From positions 1 through 64,000 of the forward strand of contig JBGQLV010000002.1 of the NCBI GenBank assembly GCA_041500225.1: a stretch of DNA of 64,000 nt, given 5' to 3'. The number at the start of each line of letters is the position of its first letter. Positions within the stretch are counted from its first letter, which is position 1. Origin of the DNA: 0-14-3-00-41-53 sp041500225 (lineage in GTDB: Bacteria; Nitrospirota; Thermodesulfovibrionia; Thermodesulfovibrionales; SM23-35). The translations under genes were made by a program, and so were the position numbers. Below the pieces are notes generated by a model. That model was not told the origin of the DNA and did no database searches. It was given only the letters and a program-made list of their open reading frames with translations. Below, piece by piece: positions 1-6,077 of this stretch.

Positions 1-1
1 G

Positions 2-454
2 AGAATAATATATCTGTGGCAATTAAAAAAGATTAAAATTCATGAATTATTTTTTAATGAGAAGGATTTACATTATCTTTGCGAATCTCTTAAACAAAAA
101 GGAATTAAACTAAATGAATGTCATAAGATTCTGAGTCATTATTTAAAGGGTTATAAGTCACGAATAAGTCGGGGGTCTGGTTATGACGGTATTATCTATG
201 CAGCAATAGGATGTCCTGTTGATAAAGAATTTAATTACGAAGGTATCCAGAAGATAATAACAAATCTTCCGAATCGTGAAAGAATTATCGTTGAAAAGCG
301 ATATTTGAACGACAAAACTTATCGGGAGATTGCTAACAAATTAGGATTAACACATGAACGGGTTAGACAAGTACTTGAAGGAATTTTAAGGAAGTTGCGG
401 CACACTAAATGGAGACAGTATTATTTAAATCCTCAAAAGAAGTCTATTAAGTAG
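2..454 (+). CDS. Sigma-70 region 4-like HTH protein, 5' end outside window
   Basis: An open frame of 150 codons enters from the left edge and stops with TAG at 452-454. It contains no ATG, so the start must lie outside the window. The last 60 codons read as a sigma-region-4 helix-turn-helix: LPNRERIIVEKRYLNDKTYR, then EIANKLGLTHERVRQVLEGI, with the recognition helix around THERVRQV. This is the promoter -35-binding fold of sigma factors and related transcription regulators. The preceding 80 residues are lysine-rich and helical, and I recognise no other domain there. It could be a phage-type or accessory sigma-like regulator. The HTH call is firm; the biological role is not known. Confidence 0.7.
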   Translation, partial: RIIYLWQLKKIKIHELFFNEKDLHYLCESLKQKGIKLNECHKILSHYLKGYKSRISRGSGYDGIIYAAIGCPVDKEFNYEGIQKIITNLPNRERIIVEKRYLNDKTYREIANKLGLTHERVRQVLEGILRKLRHTKWRQYYLNPQKKSIK

Positions 455-715
455 AAAGAGTGTAAAGGATGGTCGGCGAAATTACTCGTAGGTGTAACAA
501 ATAAAATGGGACTTCGATCGCGAGAAAACACTTTTTTCGTTTACTTCTTCCTGAAATATTGCATGTTAATATTTTACACAGTGCAGCATATTTCTCCTGA
601 AAATCGAAAATGAGAGACAAATTTTCCATATTATGCGAATATCATATATCATGATATTACATAGCAAATACAAATGAAGCAAAATCGTATTTCTTTTATT
701 TACAAAAGGATATGA

Positions 716-744
716 TTGAAAGTCTGTATGGACTATAATATATT
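716..744 (+). promoter_or_regulatory. Candidate sigma70 promoter for the 876-2279 operon
   Basis: TTGAAA at 716-721 and TATATT at 739-744 are separated by 17 bp, with a second overlapping TATAAT at 734-739. Transcription would start near 751, leaving a leader of about 125 nt before the first gene. The region is very AT-rich, so chance matches are likely. The rest of 455-875 shows no credible coding frame on either strand. Confidence 0.3.
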
Positions 745-811
745 ATCAGTTAAAATTGGGGATAAATAAGAAGTTTGTATAATCATTGTTGTACGAATAT
801 AAAAAGATAAG

Positions 812-834
812 AAAATGACGATATCGTCGTTTTT
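812..834. promoter_or_regulatory. Palindrome in the leader, operator or weak terminator
   Basis: GACGATATCGTC at 817-828 is a perfect 12-bp palindrome, flanked by AAAAT on the left and GTTTTT on the right, so the symmetry extends imperfectly to about 22 bp. It sits 48 bp upstream of the first ATG of the following operon. It could be a dimeric repressor site or, with the T-run after it, an attenuator-like hairpin. Sequence alone does not decide between them. Confidence 0.35.
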
Positions 835-875
835 AAGCTGTTTTTTAATTATGAATCAAAGGAGGAAGAACTAAT

Positions 876-1373
876 ATGATCAAAGGCAGAGAAGCCCTAT
901 CTGTTTTGTTAGGTTTCTTACTATTGTTGAGCGTGGGCTGTGTAACGCCCGGTGGTTACGCTAATCGGTGGGATGACTATTATCGCGACTCTGCTGAGAA
1001 TTTGAAAACAGCATACCGCTTGCAACAAGAACAGCAGCAATTGATTTCAGCTGAATCTCCAGATGTCGAAAAAATTGTTCAAATTGCTAATACTGCTTCG
1101 CTAACTGCAACCAATGCGCAGAACTGGTGCGATTCCTGGGCATGCTCTGGCCGCGTCAGTAGCACATGTATCGATTGCATGGGAAATTTCAGGTCAATTG
1201 CAGCAACAGCGGCGCAACTGACGGTTAATGCTGCTAACTATTGTGCTAAGAAGGGAAATAAGGAAAAGGCCAAACAACTTTATCGGGAAGTCATAACAAC
1301 CTATGTTGGCGATGCCTATAGATCTTATGTGAGACAAGCTGAATTTGGGTTGGAAGACTTGAAAGAAAAATAA
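876..1373 (+). CDS. Putative cysteine-rich lipoprotein
   Basis: The 165-residue product begins with a charged N-terminus, a hydrophobic run (residues 8-20) and an SVGC lipobox-like site, so Cys22 is the likely lipidated residue. A central cluster with the pattern WCDSWAC...STCIDC plus a later Cys could bind a metal or form disulphides. The C-terminal half is helical and TPR-like (KGNKEKAKQLYREV). A strong ribosome-binding site (AAAGGAGGAAG) lies just upstream. I do not recognise the family. It heads a run of four small co-directional genes that includes a Trypco2-domain protein. Residue -3 of the lipobox is Ser rather than Leu, which weakens the lipoprotein call slightly. Confidence 0.6.
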   Translation: MIKGREALSVLLGFLLLLSVGCVTPGGYANRWDDYYRDSAENLKTAYRLQQEQQQLISAESPDVEKIVQIANTASLTATNAQNWCDSWACSGRVSSTCIDCMGNFRSIAATAAQLTVNAANYCAKKGNKEKAKQLYREVITTYVGDAYRSYVRQAEFGLEDLKEK

Positions 1374-1397
1374 ATTTAATTAATGAGGAGCTATTCA

Positions 1398-1637
1398 ATG
1401 AAGACAGATGAAAAAGAATTAGCTGATTTTATCAAGGCAACACTTCAAGGCATTAAGAGCGGAATTGCGGGCGAGAATGTTTTTTTGACAGAGCCGATCA
1501 AATTTAATCTGGCCGTCACAAAAATCAAAGAGGGTAGCGGAGGCGTCAAAATTCATGTTGTTGATGCAGGCGGGAAATACAAGGCGGAGGAGATTTCCAA
1601 AATAGAATTTATTATTACCCCCGATTATACGCAATAA
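1398..1637 (+). CDS. Trypco2 (trypsin-co-occurring domain 2) protein
   Basis: The 79-residue protein consists of an N-terminal helix (ELADFIKATLQGIKSGI) and a beta-rich half with IKFNLAVTKI, GGVKIHVVDA and ISKIEFIITP. This matches my recollection of the Trypco2 family, which is found beside trypsin-like or caspase-like effectors in predicted bacterial conflict systems. An upstream in-frame ATG at 1383 overlaps the Shine-Dalgarno GAGGAG (1385-1390). The ATG at 1398 has ideal 7-nt spacing and is the better start. No protease gene is present nearby, so its partner, if any, is elsewhere or lost. The family assignment is by remembered consensus. Confidence 0.65.
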   Translation: MKTDEKELADFIKATLQGIKSGIAGENVFLTEPIKFNLAVTKIKEGSGGVKIHVVDAGGKYKAEEISKIEFIITPDYTQ

Positions 1638-1675
1638 GATAATTAACGTACAAATAACGGCAAAAGGAGGCCAAA

Positions 1676-1870
1676 ATGTCTTACTGTCCTAATTATCGCT
1701 ATAAAGAAATTCCAAGAAAAGTTTTCGGCTCTAATTCATTCGATGAAAAACCACCAATTATTTTTCATGAATGTGCTTGCTCCAAACAGACAAGCATAAC
1801 GGGCGGCAGTCAATGTGCTTTCCTTAATCGAGAACAAGAGTGCCCTCAGAATCCTGACTGCATGGAATAA
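1676..1870 (+). CDS. Small cysteine-rich protein, 64 aa
   Basis: This very short protein has six cysteines, including a CAC pair mid-protein and a CPQNPDC motif near the end, a spacing that suggests a metal-binding or disulphide-rich fold. AAAGGAGG lies 5-6 nt before the ATG, which supports real translation. It is the third gene of the small operon after the Trypco2 gene. No family is recognised and the function is unknown. Confidence 0.55.
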   Translation: MSYCPNYRYKEIPRKVFGSNSFDEKPPIIFHECACSKQTSITGGSQCAFLNREQECPQNPDCME

Positions 1871-1913
1871 ATTAACGGCATTAAATATTAAGGTATAAAG
1901 GAGAATATTTCAT

Positions 1914-2279
1914 ATGCATATGTCCCCTTCAGATTATATACGCAGTATGATTCCGCCCACGCCCAAAGTCGAAATTAAAGGCATATCACATTGGTTCAGT
2001 GGAGAGGCTGCCTTTATTGGGCTTAAAGAGGCAGTCGATGAACTCTCCCGCACTGCCCCTGAAGATCATGACGTACTCATTGAGGCATTCAATCTCTCTG
2101 TCAGGGAAATCAGATATATTGAACCGCATACCTTTCTTTTCAGCGGCATCAACAATGACGGCCATAACTCCTTTGTAGTCTGTCATTATTCTCAGCTCCT
2201 TGCTCATGTGATATATCGGCCAAAGATCGAAAAAGAAAGAATCATTACAGGCTTTTCAAGGCAAAATACAGAAGAGTAA
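1914..2279 (+). CDS. Hypothetical protein, 121 aa
   Basis: The product is a soluble mixed alpha/beta protein with no signal peptide or membrane segment. A second ATG two codons in (1920) is an alternative start; AAAGGAG at 1898-1903 serves either. The middle (HTFLFSGINNDGHNSFVVCH) looks like two beta strands. The gene is last in the operon and is followed 31 bp later by a terminator. I do not recognise the family. Its place beside the Trypco2 gene is the only functional hint. Confidence 0.6.
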   Translation: MHMSPSDYIRSMIPPTPKVEIKGISHWFSGEAAFIGLKEAVDELSRTAPEDHDVLIEAFNLSVREIRYIEPHTFLFSGINNDGHNSFVVCHYSQLLAHVIYRPKIEKERIITGFSRQNTEE

Positions 2280-2310
2280 ATCAAAGCCATGCACAACAAG
2301 CGCATCGAGA

Positions 2311-2344
2311 CGACAGGGGTTAAACTGTCGGAGTTTTTTATTTT
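2311..2344 (+). terminator. Rho-independent terminator of the 876-2279 operon
   Basis: CGACAG (2311-2316) pairs with CTGTCG (2325-2330) around an 8-nt loop, followed by a T-rich tail at 2333-2344. The position, 31 bp after the last stop codon, fits an operon terminator. Confidence 0.7.
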
Positions 2345-2466
2345 CCATATTCACCCCTGCCCCTCATGCTTGGCGTTGAAGCTGTAGAAAAAGTCCCCGA
2401 AGGCTTATAATACGCCATTCATCTTGTGAGGAGATGAAATCAAAACGCTTAGTAGCAGGAGGATGG

Positions 2467-2571
2467 ATGGCGAAATATAAAGAGTACGATTATTCTCAAG
2501 GCAAATTCATACCGATACATTTTGACAAACAAATATTACCCGGCACCTTTGAGTATACCCTTCATGAGTAA
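2467..2571 (+). pseudogene. Transposase N-terminal remnant (IS1182-like)
   Basis: An ATG preceded by GGAGGATGG opens a 34-codon frame starting MAKYKEYDYSQGKFIPIHFD and continuing with QILPGTFEY. This resembles the N-terminus of transposases of the IS1182/IS5 type (Y-D-Y-S-Q, L-I-P, ILPGTFEYAL). The frame ends in TAA within the first copy of the tandem repeat that begins at 2563, so the rest of the gene was lost at that junction. The family name is from memory of the motif; the truncation is directly visible. Confidence 0.5.
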
Positions 2572-2620
2572 AGAAGGGGGGTCATGAGTAAAGAAGGGGG
2601 GTCAGACTTGTTTATTGCAA
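2563..2620 (+). repeat. Tandem 20-bp repeat plus REP-like core
   Basis: CATGAGTAAAGAAGGGGGGT occurs twice back to back (2563-2582, 2583-2602), followed by CAGACTTGTTTATTGCAA (2603-2620). The same core recurs in inverted orientation at 61978-61995, again next to a tandem duplication. It borders the 3' end of a REP-associated transposase remnant, as expected for this transposase class. Confidence 0.7.
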
Positions 2621-2626
2621 TTTGAC

Positions 2627-2905
2627 TCATTTTTTACCACTTAACATGTCTATCGTACGTTCCATATCTGATTTAAGGTTTTCACTATCCTTCAAGTATC
2701 TCGTAATAACTGAAGGATCTTTCCGAAGATATGCCCCTATTTCTCTACCTCTGTAACCATATTCCTTCGCTACAAGACTTGCCAGTTTCCTTGCCTCTAA
2801 AATATGCCTGCCCTTGTTCCTCTCTTTTATCTGTTTGAGGGTAATTCCCTTCATCTTCTCTATTGTTTCCATTATCGGTAGTTTTTTCACAAAAATAATT
2901 GACAA
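2627..2905 (-). pseudogene. REP-associated (IS200-like) transposase C-terminal remnant
   Basis: The frame starts at TTG 2905 or ATG 2872 and encodes up to 92 residues. The core, ARKLASLVAKEYGYRGREIG followed by AYLRKDPSVITRYL, is a DnaA-like helix-turn-helix of the kind found at the C-terminus of long RAYT (REP-associated tyrosine transposase) proteins. The N-terminal Y1 nuclease part with the HUH motif is absent: an in-frame stop lies three codons upstream of the TTG. A REP-like core follows directly after the stop codon. It is most likely a decayed transposase. A repurposed small DNA-binding protein is possible. Confidence 0.55.
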
Positions 2906-2925
2906 TGAAACCTAAAGCGTATAAT
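2899..2925 (+). promoter_or_regulatory. Promoter with consensus hexamers upstream of the DUF4145 gene
   Basis: TTGACA (2899-2904) and TATAAT (2920-2925) both match the sigma70 consensus exactly, with a 15-bp spacer that is shorter than the optimal 17. Transcription would start near 2932 and read into the gene at 2975. The promoter lies just outside the proposed cassette boundary at 2961/2962. Confidence 0.55.
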
Positions 2926-2961
2926 CTTTGAATCAAATGTATAATCAGCATAAAATAAATG

Positions 2962-3689
2962 TTAGGGTGATAAAATGAAAACAACAAAACTGAAAGCATT
3001 ATGTGAAGATTGCGGTCGCGAGACCAATCATGACGTAATCCACGACTACGAAATAGGAGAAAACGACGAATATTACTGGCATAGCACTTATCAGATTATT
3101 CGATGCTGCGGTTGCGATACAATTTCATTCCGTGAAGAAACAATAACTGAGGACGATTACGACCCGTTCACCGGAAAACCCGGTCCAGCAATCAAACTTT
3201 ATCCTCCTCGGATTGCAGGTCGTAAACCACTCGATAATAATTATCATCTGCCTACCAATATCCGCCGAATATACCGGGAAGTGCTCAGTACTCTCAACAA
3301 CTCATCTGTCATTCTCGCAGCAATCGGACTGCGAACTCTGATAGAGGCAATCTGTATTGACCAAGAGGTCAAAGGAAAGAACCTTGAGAAAAAAATTGAC
3401 GGACTTCATACCCAAGGAATACTATCAGAAAAACAGGCCAAAATACTTCATACACACCGTTTTCTTGGAAATGTAGCAACGCATGAAATCACTGCTGCCA
3501 AGCCGGTTGAACTTGTTACAGCACTCGACATTGCCGAGACTCTATTAAAAACAATTTATATCCTACCCGAACTGGAAAAGGAGATTAAAACAGGCAAGAA
3601 GGACCCCTAACAAATCGCTCAAGGGGGACGCGGGATAAGCGTGGTTTGATTTCTGCAAAGCCCTTTCCCCGCGCCCCTTAGCTTGATCG
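2962..3689 (+). mobile_element. Possible single integron-type gene cassette
   Basis: The left boundary reads GTTAGGG (2961-2967), eight bases before the ATG, as in integron cassettes where GTTRRRY precedes the start codon closely. The right end has CCCTAAC (3605-3611) overlapping the stop codon. This is the exact reverse complement of the left GTTAGGG, as the R'' and R' boxes of one circular cassette should be. An imperfect palindrome to 3689 follows. No integrase gene is in the window. The empty site would join G2961 to T3690. Confidence 0.45.
2975..3610 (+). CDS. DUF4145 domain protein with N-terminal zinc ribbon
   Basis: The 211-residue protein starts with a zinc-ribbon pattern (CEDCGRETNHD at 10-20, then CCGC at 45-48). 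It continues into an all-helical DUF4145 domain (residues 88-205) containing AAIGLRTLIEAICIDQEV, a short KGKNLEKKIDGL link, and GNVATHEI followed by an LVTALDIAETLL helix. DUF4145 occurs alone and at the ends of restriction and other defence proteins; its biochemical role is unsettled. Consensus promoter hexamers lie upstream. The gene appears to be carried as a cassette with an attC-like end that overlaps its stop codon. A defence role is plausible from family context but is inference. Confidence 0.75.
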   Translation: MKTTKLKALCEDCGRETNHDVIHDYEIGENDEYYWHSTYQIIRCCGCDTISFREETITEDDYDPFTGKPGPAIKLYPPRIAGRKPLDNNYHLPTNIRRIYREVLSTLNNSSVILAAIGLRTLIEAICIDQEVKGKNLEKKIDGLHTQGILSEKQAKILHTHRFLGNVATHEITAAKPVELVTALDIAETLLKTIYILPELEKEIKTGKKDP

Positions 3690-3690
3690 T
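3605..3690 (+). repeat. attC-like imperfect palindrome
   Basis: The left arm runs CCCTAAC, AAAT, CGCTCAAGGGGGACGCGGG; the right arm runs CCCCGCGCCCCTTAG, CTTGATCG. The arms pair through GGGG(GA)CGCGGG with CCCGCGCCCC and through CTCAAG with CTTGA, leaving unpaired bases on one side. That is the usual shape of a folded attC site. It starts at the stop codon of the gene. The R' triplet GTT is not present in the linear copy (GTACCC instead), as expected if the cassette sits at a secondary site. Confidence 0.5.
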
Positions 3691-3802
3691 ACCCGTTCAC
3701 TTTTAACGTTAATCAACACTTTTTTCGCTTTGTCAAATCCGCGTACTCGTAGGTAGAAGTATTAAAGAGGTAAGTTCTGATCCTTATTTTGAATTTCGGC
3801 AA

Positions 3803-4405
3803 TTACCAGTATCTTACGCGGCCTACATCTATATGCACAAATTCAGGATATTTCCCTACCCCGCCTGCTGAAAATGATTTTGCTATACGGGAAAGCCCTT
3901 TATTGCTGACCCCTTCTATTGAGAAATCAATAGCAAGTCCTTGCAGGTGAAGGGTGTTTCTACTGACATTTCTACCCTGACTTATCAGAAGTTCATTGTA
4001 AACAACTGAGCGATAACCAGATATTATTTGTATTTCTTTTTCTTTATCAACGATGTCCTTTATGTCACAGAGAAGATCTAAACCCCTTATATCTATCTCC
4101 TTTACTTCATTTGTATAATGGCACCTTAAAAAATAATTTATCTCATCAAGAGCTTTCAGGTCGTAATTACCTGACGAATAATACTTTATATTCAAGCTTT
4201 CACCAGTATGGATATTGTACATTTTGAGTATTCTTTCACCTGCAAATCCCCCCTTCCCCTCCGCCTGAGGCGGACTAAAGGGGCCTGCCTGCCGTCCGTC
4301 TGGCAGGGGTGAGAGGGGATTACTTATTGATGCAAAAGCATTTTTAAACGGATAAAATGCTGTCCCGGCTATCAGAGCCTTAAAAAATTCCCTCCTCGAA
4401 ATCAT
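3803..4405 (-). CDS. DUF882/YcbK-type M15 peptidase-like protein with Tat-like signal
   Basis: The N-terminus SRREFFKALIAGTAF is a twin-arginine-type export signal. The C-terminal 130 residues form a DUF882/peptidase M15 domain with YRS...HLQGLAIDFS and FVHIDVG, which contain the zinc-ligand pattern H-x(6)-D and H-x-D. Members trim or recognise peptidoglycan cross-links in the periplasm. A proline/glycine-rich stretch (about residues 29-55) is encoded by a dispersed GC-rich palindromic repeat and separates the signal from the domain. The start overlaps the stop of the upstream L,D-transpeptidase by 4 bp, so the two wall enzymes are translationally coupled. Confidence 0.75.
   Translation of the reverse strand: MISRREFFKALIAGTAFYPFKNAFASISNPLSPLPDGRQAGPFSPPQAEGKGGFAGERILKMYNIHTGESLNIKYYSSGNYDLKALDEINYFLRCHYTNEVKEIDIRGLDLLCDIKDIVDKEKEIQIISGYRSVVYNELLISQGRNVSRNTLHLQGLAIDFSIEGVSNKGLSRIAKSFSAGGVGKYPEFVHIDVGRVRYW
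4245..4322. repeat. GC-rich palindromic repeat inside the DUF882 gene
   Basis: The element begins AATCCCCCCTTCCCC, contains the palindrome TCCGCCTGAGGCGGA and the hairpin CTGCCGTCCGTCTGGCAG, and ends GAGAGGGGATTA. It belongs with other AATCCCC...GGGGATT units at 16148-16193 and 17499-17625. Its length (78 bp) keeps the host gene in frame. Confidence 0.6.
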
Positions 4406-5277
4406 GATGTAATATCCTCCGCAATACCTGATTTTTCTTCGAGAATTATATCTACTTTATGCCAGTTTACTTTATCTGCAATTCCTGCTTTTTCTATCAG
4501 CCCTCTCGCTTCAACACTCAGGTCCTTCATCTTACCGTAGATGTCTTTGTGGACCTCAAGAAACACCTTTCCTTCGTTTGAGATTGCAACCTTTATGGGG
4601 CTATATATTATCTCTCCAGGGGTGTTTATTTCAACTTCCTTGAAAAAAATCTCCATATTTTGAGGCAGAGCTCTTATACAGCCATGGCTTCTGAATTGAT
4701 AAACAGATGTCGGCCATATGGTCTCATGGATCAGGATTCCAGGAATCGTAATTTTTACAGCATATCTTCCAATAGGGTTGTCAGTACCTGCCGGGACAAC
4801 CGTTTTAACAGGCTGGCCTTTTGTCTCCATCTCTATCTGAATGGATTTTGGTACATACCATGTTGGATTTTTTTCCTTTCCTATAACCTTGAACTTTCCT
4901 TCTGGAGTTCTCCAGTGTGTTATCCCTCTCCATGACGGCATCCCAAGTCCAACCGGGAACGCATTTGCAAGCTTGCCTTCTTTAAAAAGATAAAGCATCC
5001 TGTCGGGGATGTTGATTATTATGCCGTCATCTATAATTTTTGGGACTATCTTCCTTGTGTTTACCCTGAATTCTTGCCCAATCTTAAGGGGTTTCTTAAC
5101 ATCAATGTTGTTTTCTTTTACTATATTTCTCCAGTTAATTCCTAACTTTGCTCCAATAAGCTCAAAGGTATCCCCTTTGACTACAACATAAACAGTCTCT
5201 CCACCTATAATCATATCAGCCACAGAGACTGATGGAATAAAAATAAATAAAAGGACCAGCACAAAAAAGTTCTTCAT
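4402..5277 (-). CDS. LysM-L,D-transpeptidase (YkuD family)
   Basis: A signal peptide (MKNFFVLVLLFIFIPSVSVA) leads to a LysM-like peptidoglycan-binding repeat (TVYVVVKGDTFELIGAKLGI, ending in LKIGQEFRVN). A YkuD domain with HETIWPTSVYQFRSHGCIR follows; its catalytic Cys and His are in SHGCIR. The enzyme makes 3-3 cross-links in peptidoglycan or attaches proteins to it in the periplasm. The TTG two codons upstream (5283) is a possible start, but the ATG at 5277 gives a cleaner signal peptide. About 90 residues follow the catalytic domain and match no motif I know. The downstream M15-like gene overlaps by 4 bp, which suggests joint wall remodelling. Confidence 0.85.
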   Translation of the reverse strand: MKNFFVLVLLFIFIPSVSVADMIIGGETVYVVVKGDTFELIGAKLGINWRNIVKENNIDVKKPLKIGQEFRVNTRKIVPKIIDDGIIINIPDRMLYLFKEGKLANAFPVGLGMPSWRGITHWRTPEGKFKVIGKEKNPTWYVPKSIQIEMETKGQPVKTVVPAGTDNPIGRYAVKITIPGILIHETIWPTSVYQFRSHGCIRALPQNMEIFFKEVEINTPGEIIYSPIKVAISNEGKVFLEVHKDIYGKMKDLSVEARGLIEKAGIADKVNWHKVDIILEEKSGIAEDITS

Positions 5278-5375
5278 AGTCAATGAAAATTATTAATGTT
5301 ACGTAAAAATCGTATATACACGTATGGGAAATCATTTGCGCACATATTGTTGGGTAAGTGATTTCTTTTTATTGT

Positions 5376-5730
5376 GTCATTCCTGCGGAGGCAGGAATCC
5401 AGTGTCTTCACAAATAATATCATATAAATCATTCCATTCAGGATTATTCTTCTCTATAAGTCTTAGTTTCCACTGCCGTTTCCATGCCTTTATTTGTTTT
5501 TCTCTACTAATAGCAGTCTCTGCTGTTTTATGTATCTCGTACCAGACTAAACGGTGAATATTGTATTTCTGAGTAAAACCTTCAACCAGATTATTTTTGT
5601 GTTCGTAAATACGCTTAATAAGATCAGATGTAATGCCTGTATATAAAGTCCCGTTTCGTTTGTTACAAAGAATGTAAACATAAAATATCTTCATTCAACA
5701 TCTCTGGATTCCTGCCTCCGCAGGAATGAC
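5376..5730. mobile_element. 355-bp unit: GIY-YIG gene between perfect 27-bp inverted repeats
   Basis: 5376-5402 and 5704-5730 are exact reverse complements over 27 bp. Each end is itself palindromic (CCTGCGGAGGCAGG). The GIY-YIG gene fills the interior: its TGA stop lies inside the left repeat (5377-5379) and its ATG is 9 bp from the right repeat. Two shorter units, 5931-6017 and 40082-40163, keep the same end order (GTCATTCC, GGAATCCAG, short spacer, CTGGATTCC, GGAATGAC) without a gene. I see no obvious target duplication. Confidence 0.7.
5377..5694 (-). CDS. GIY-YIG nuclease family protein (URI type)
   Basis: The 105-residue protein carries the GIY-YIG core as YVYILCNKRNGTLYTGITSD, the conserved Arg and His of LIKRIYEHKNN, and AISREKQIKAWKRQWKLRLI. 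That is the arrangement of the small YhbQ/UPF0213 single-strand nucleases. The family cleaves DNA through a catalytic Tyr-Arg-Glu set in which R and E bind the metal site. The last seven residues (GFLPPQE) and the stop are encoded by the flanking inverted repeat. The close fit of gene to repeat suggests that gene and repeat move or are maintained together. This protein could recognise the repeat hairpins, but nothing in the sequence proves it. Confidence 0.8.
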   Translation of the reverse strand: MKIFYVYILCNKRNGTLYTGITSDLIKRIYEHKNNLVEGFTQKYNIHRLVWYEIHKTAETAISREKQIKAWKRQWKLRLIEKNNPEWNDLYDIICEDTGFLPPQE

Positions 5731-5930
5731 GGAACTAATTTATTACTCCTTTATCAAAAATAATATATTACTTTTCTATTAAAGAAACAAGTGGTCAACT
5801 TAACATGTGCAATTATGATTTTTACGTAACAGATGAGCCATTATTAATTAACATCCCTGACAGGGAGTTGCAAAGTAAATTATTTTTACCTATGCTTTAA
5901 TTAGATACTGTCCATAAACTCAGGTTTTTT

Positions 5931-6017
5931 GTCATTCCTGCGGAAGCAGGAATCCAGAACCTATTGAAATAACTGGATTCCCTCCGTCAATACGTAAGAC
6001 GGATTCACGGGAATGAC
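5931..6017. repeat. Short version of the GTCATT...AATGAC repeat unit
   Basis: The first hairpin (5931-5957) differs from the GIY-YIG unit's end at one base. The second (5973-6017) begins CTGGATTCC and ends GGAATGAC. The spacer is 15 bp instead of the 301 bp that hold the nuclease gene. It sits between the GIY-YIG unit and the phosphoribosyltransferase gene. Confidence 0.7.
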
Positions 6018-6077
6018 GTAAAGGCAATTTATAAACAGACTTTAATCAGACACAGTTTAAAGTATGAGGTAAGTAAC

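Noticed and set aside
447..629. 60-codon minus-strand frame after the sigma-like gene
   Set aside because: No ribosome-binding site, no recognisable fold, overlaps the end of the sigma-like gene, and sits in AT-rich DNA where chance frames are common.
2563..2602. Tandem repeat as a CRISPR array
   Set aside because: Only two directly abutting units with no spacers; it is a tandem duplication beside a REP core.
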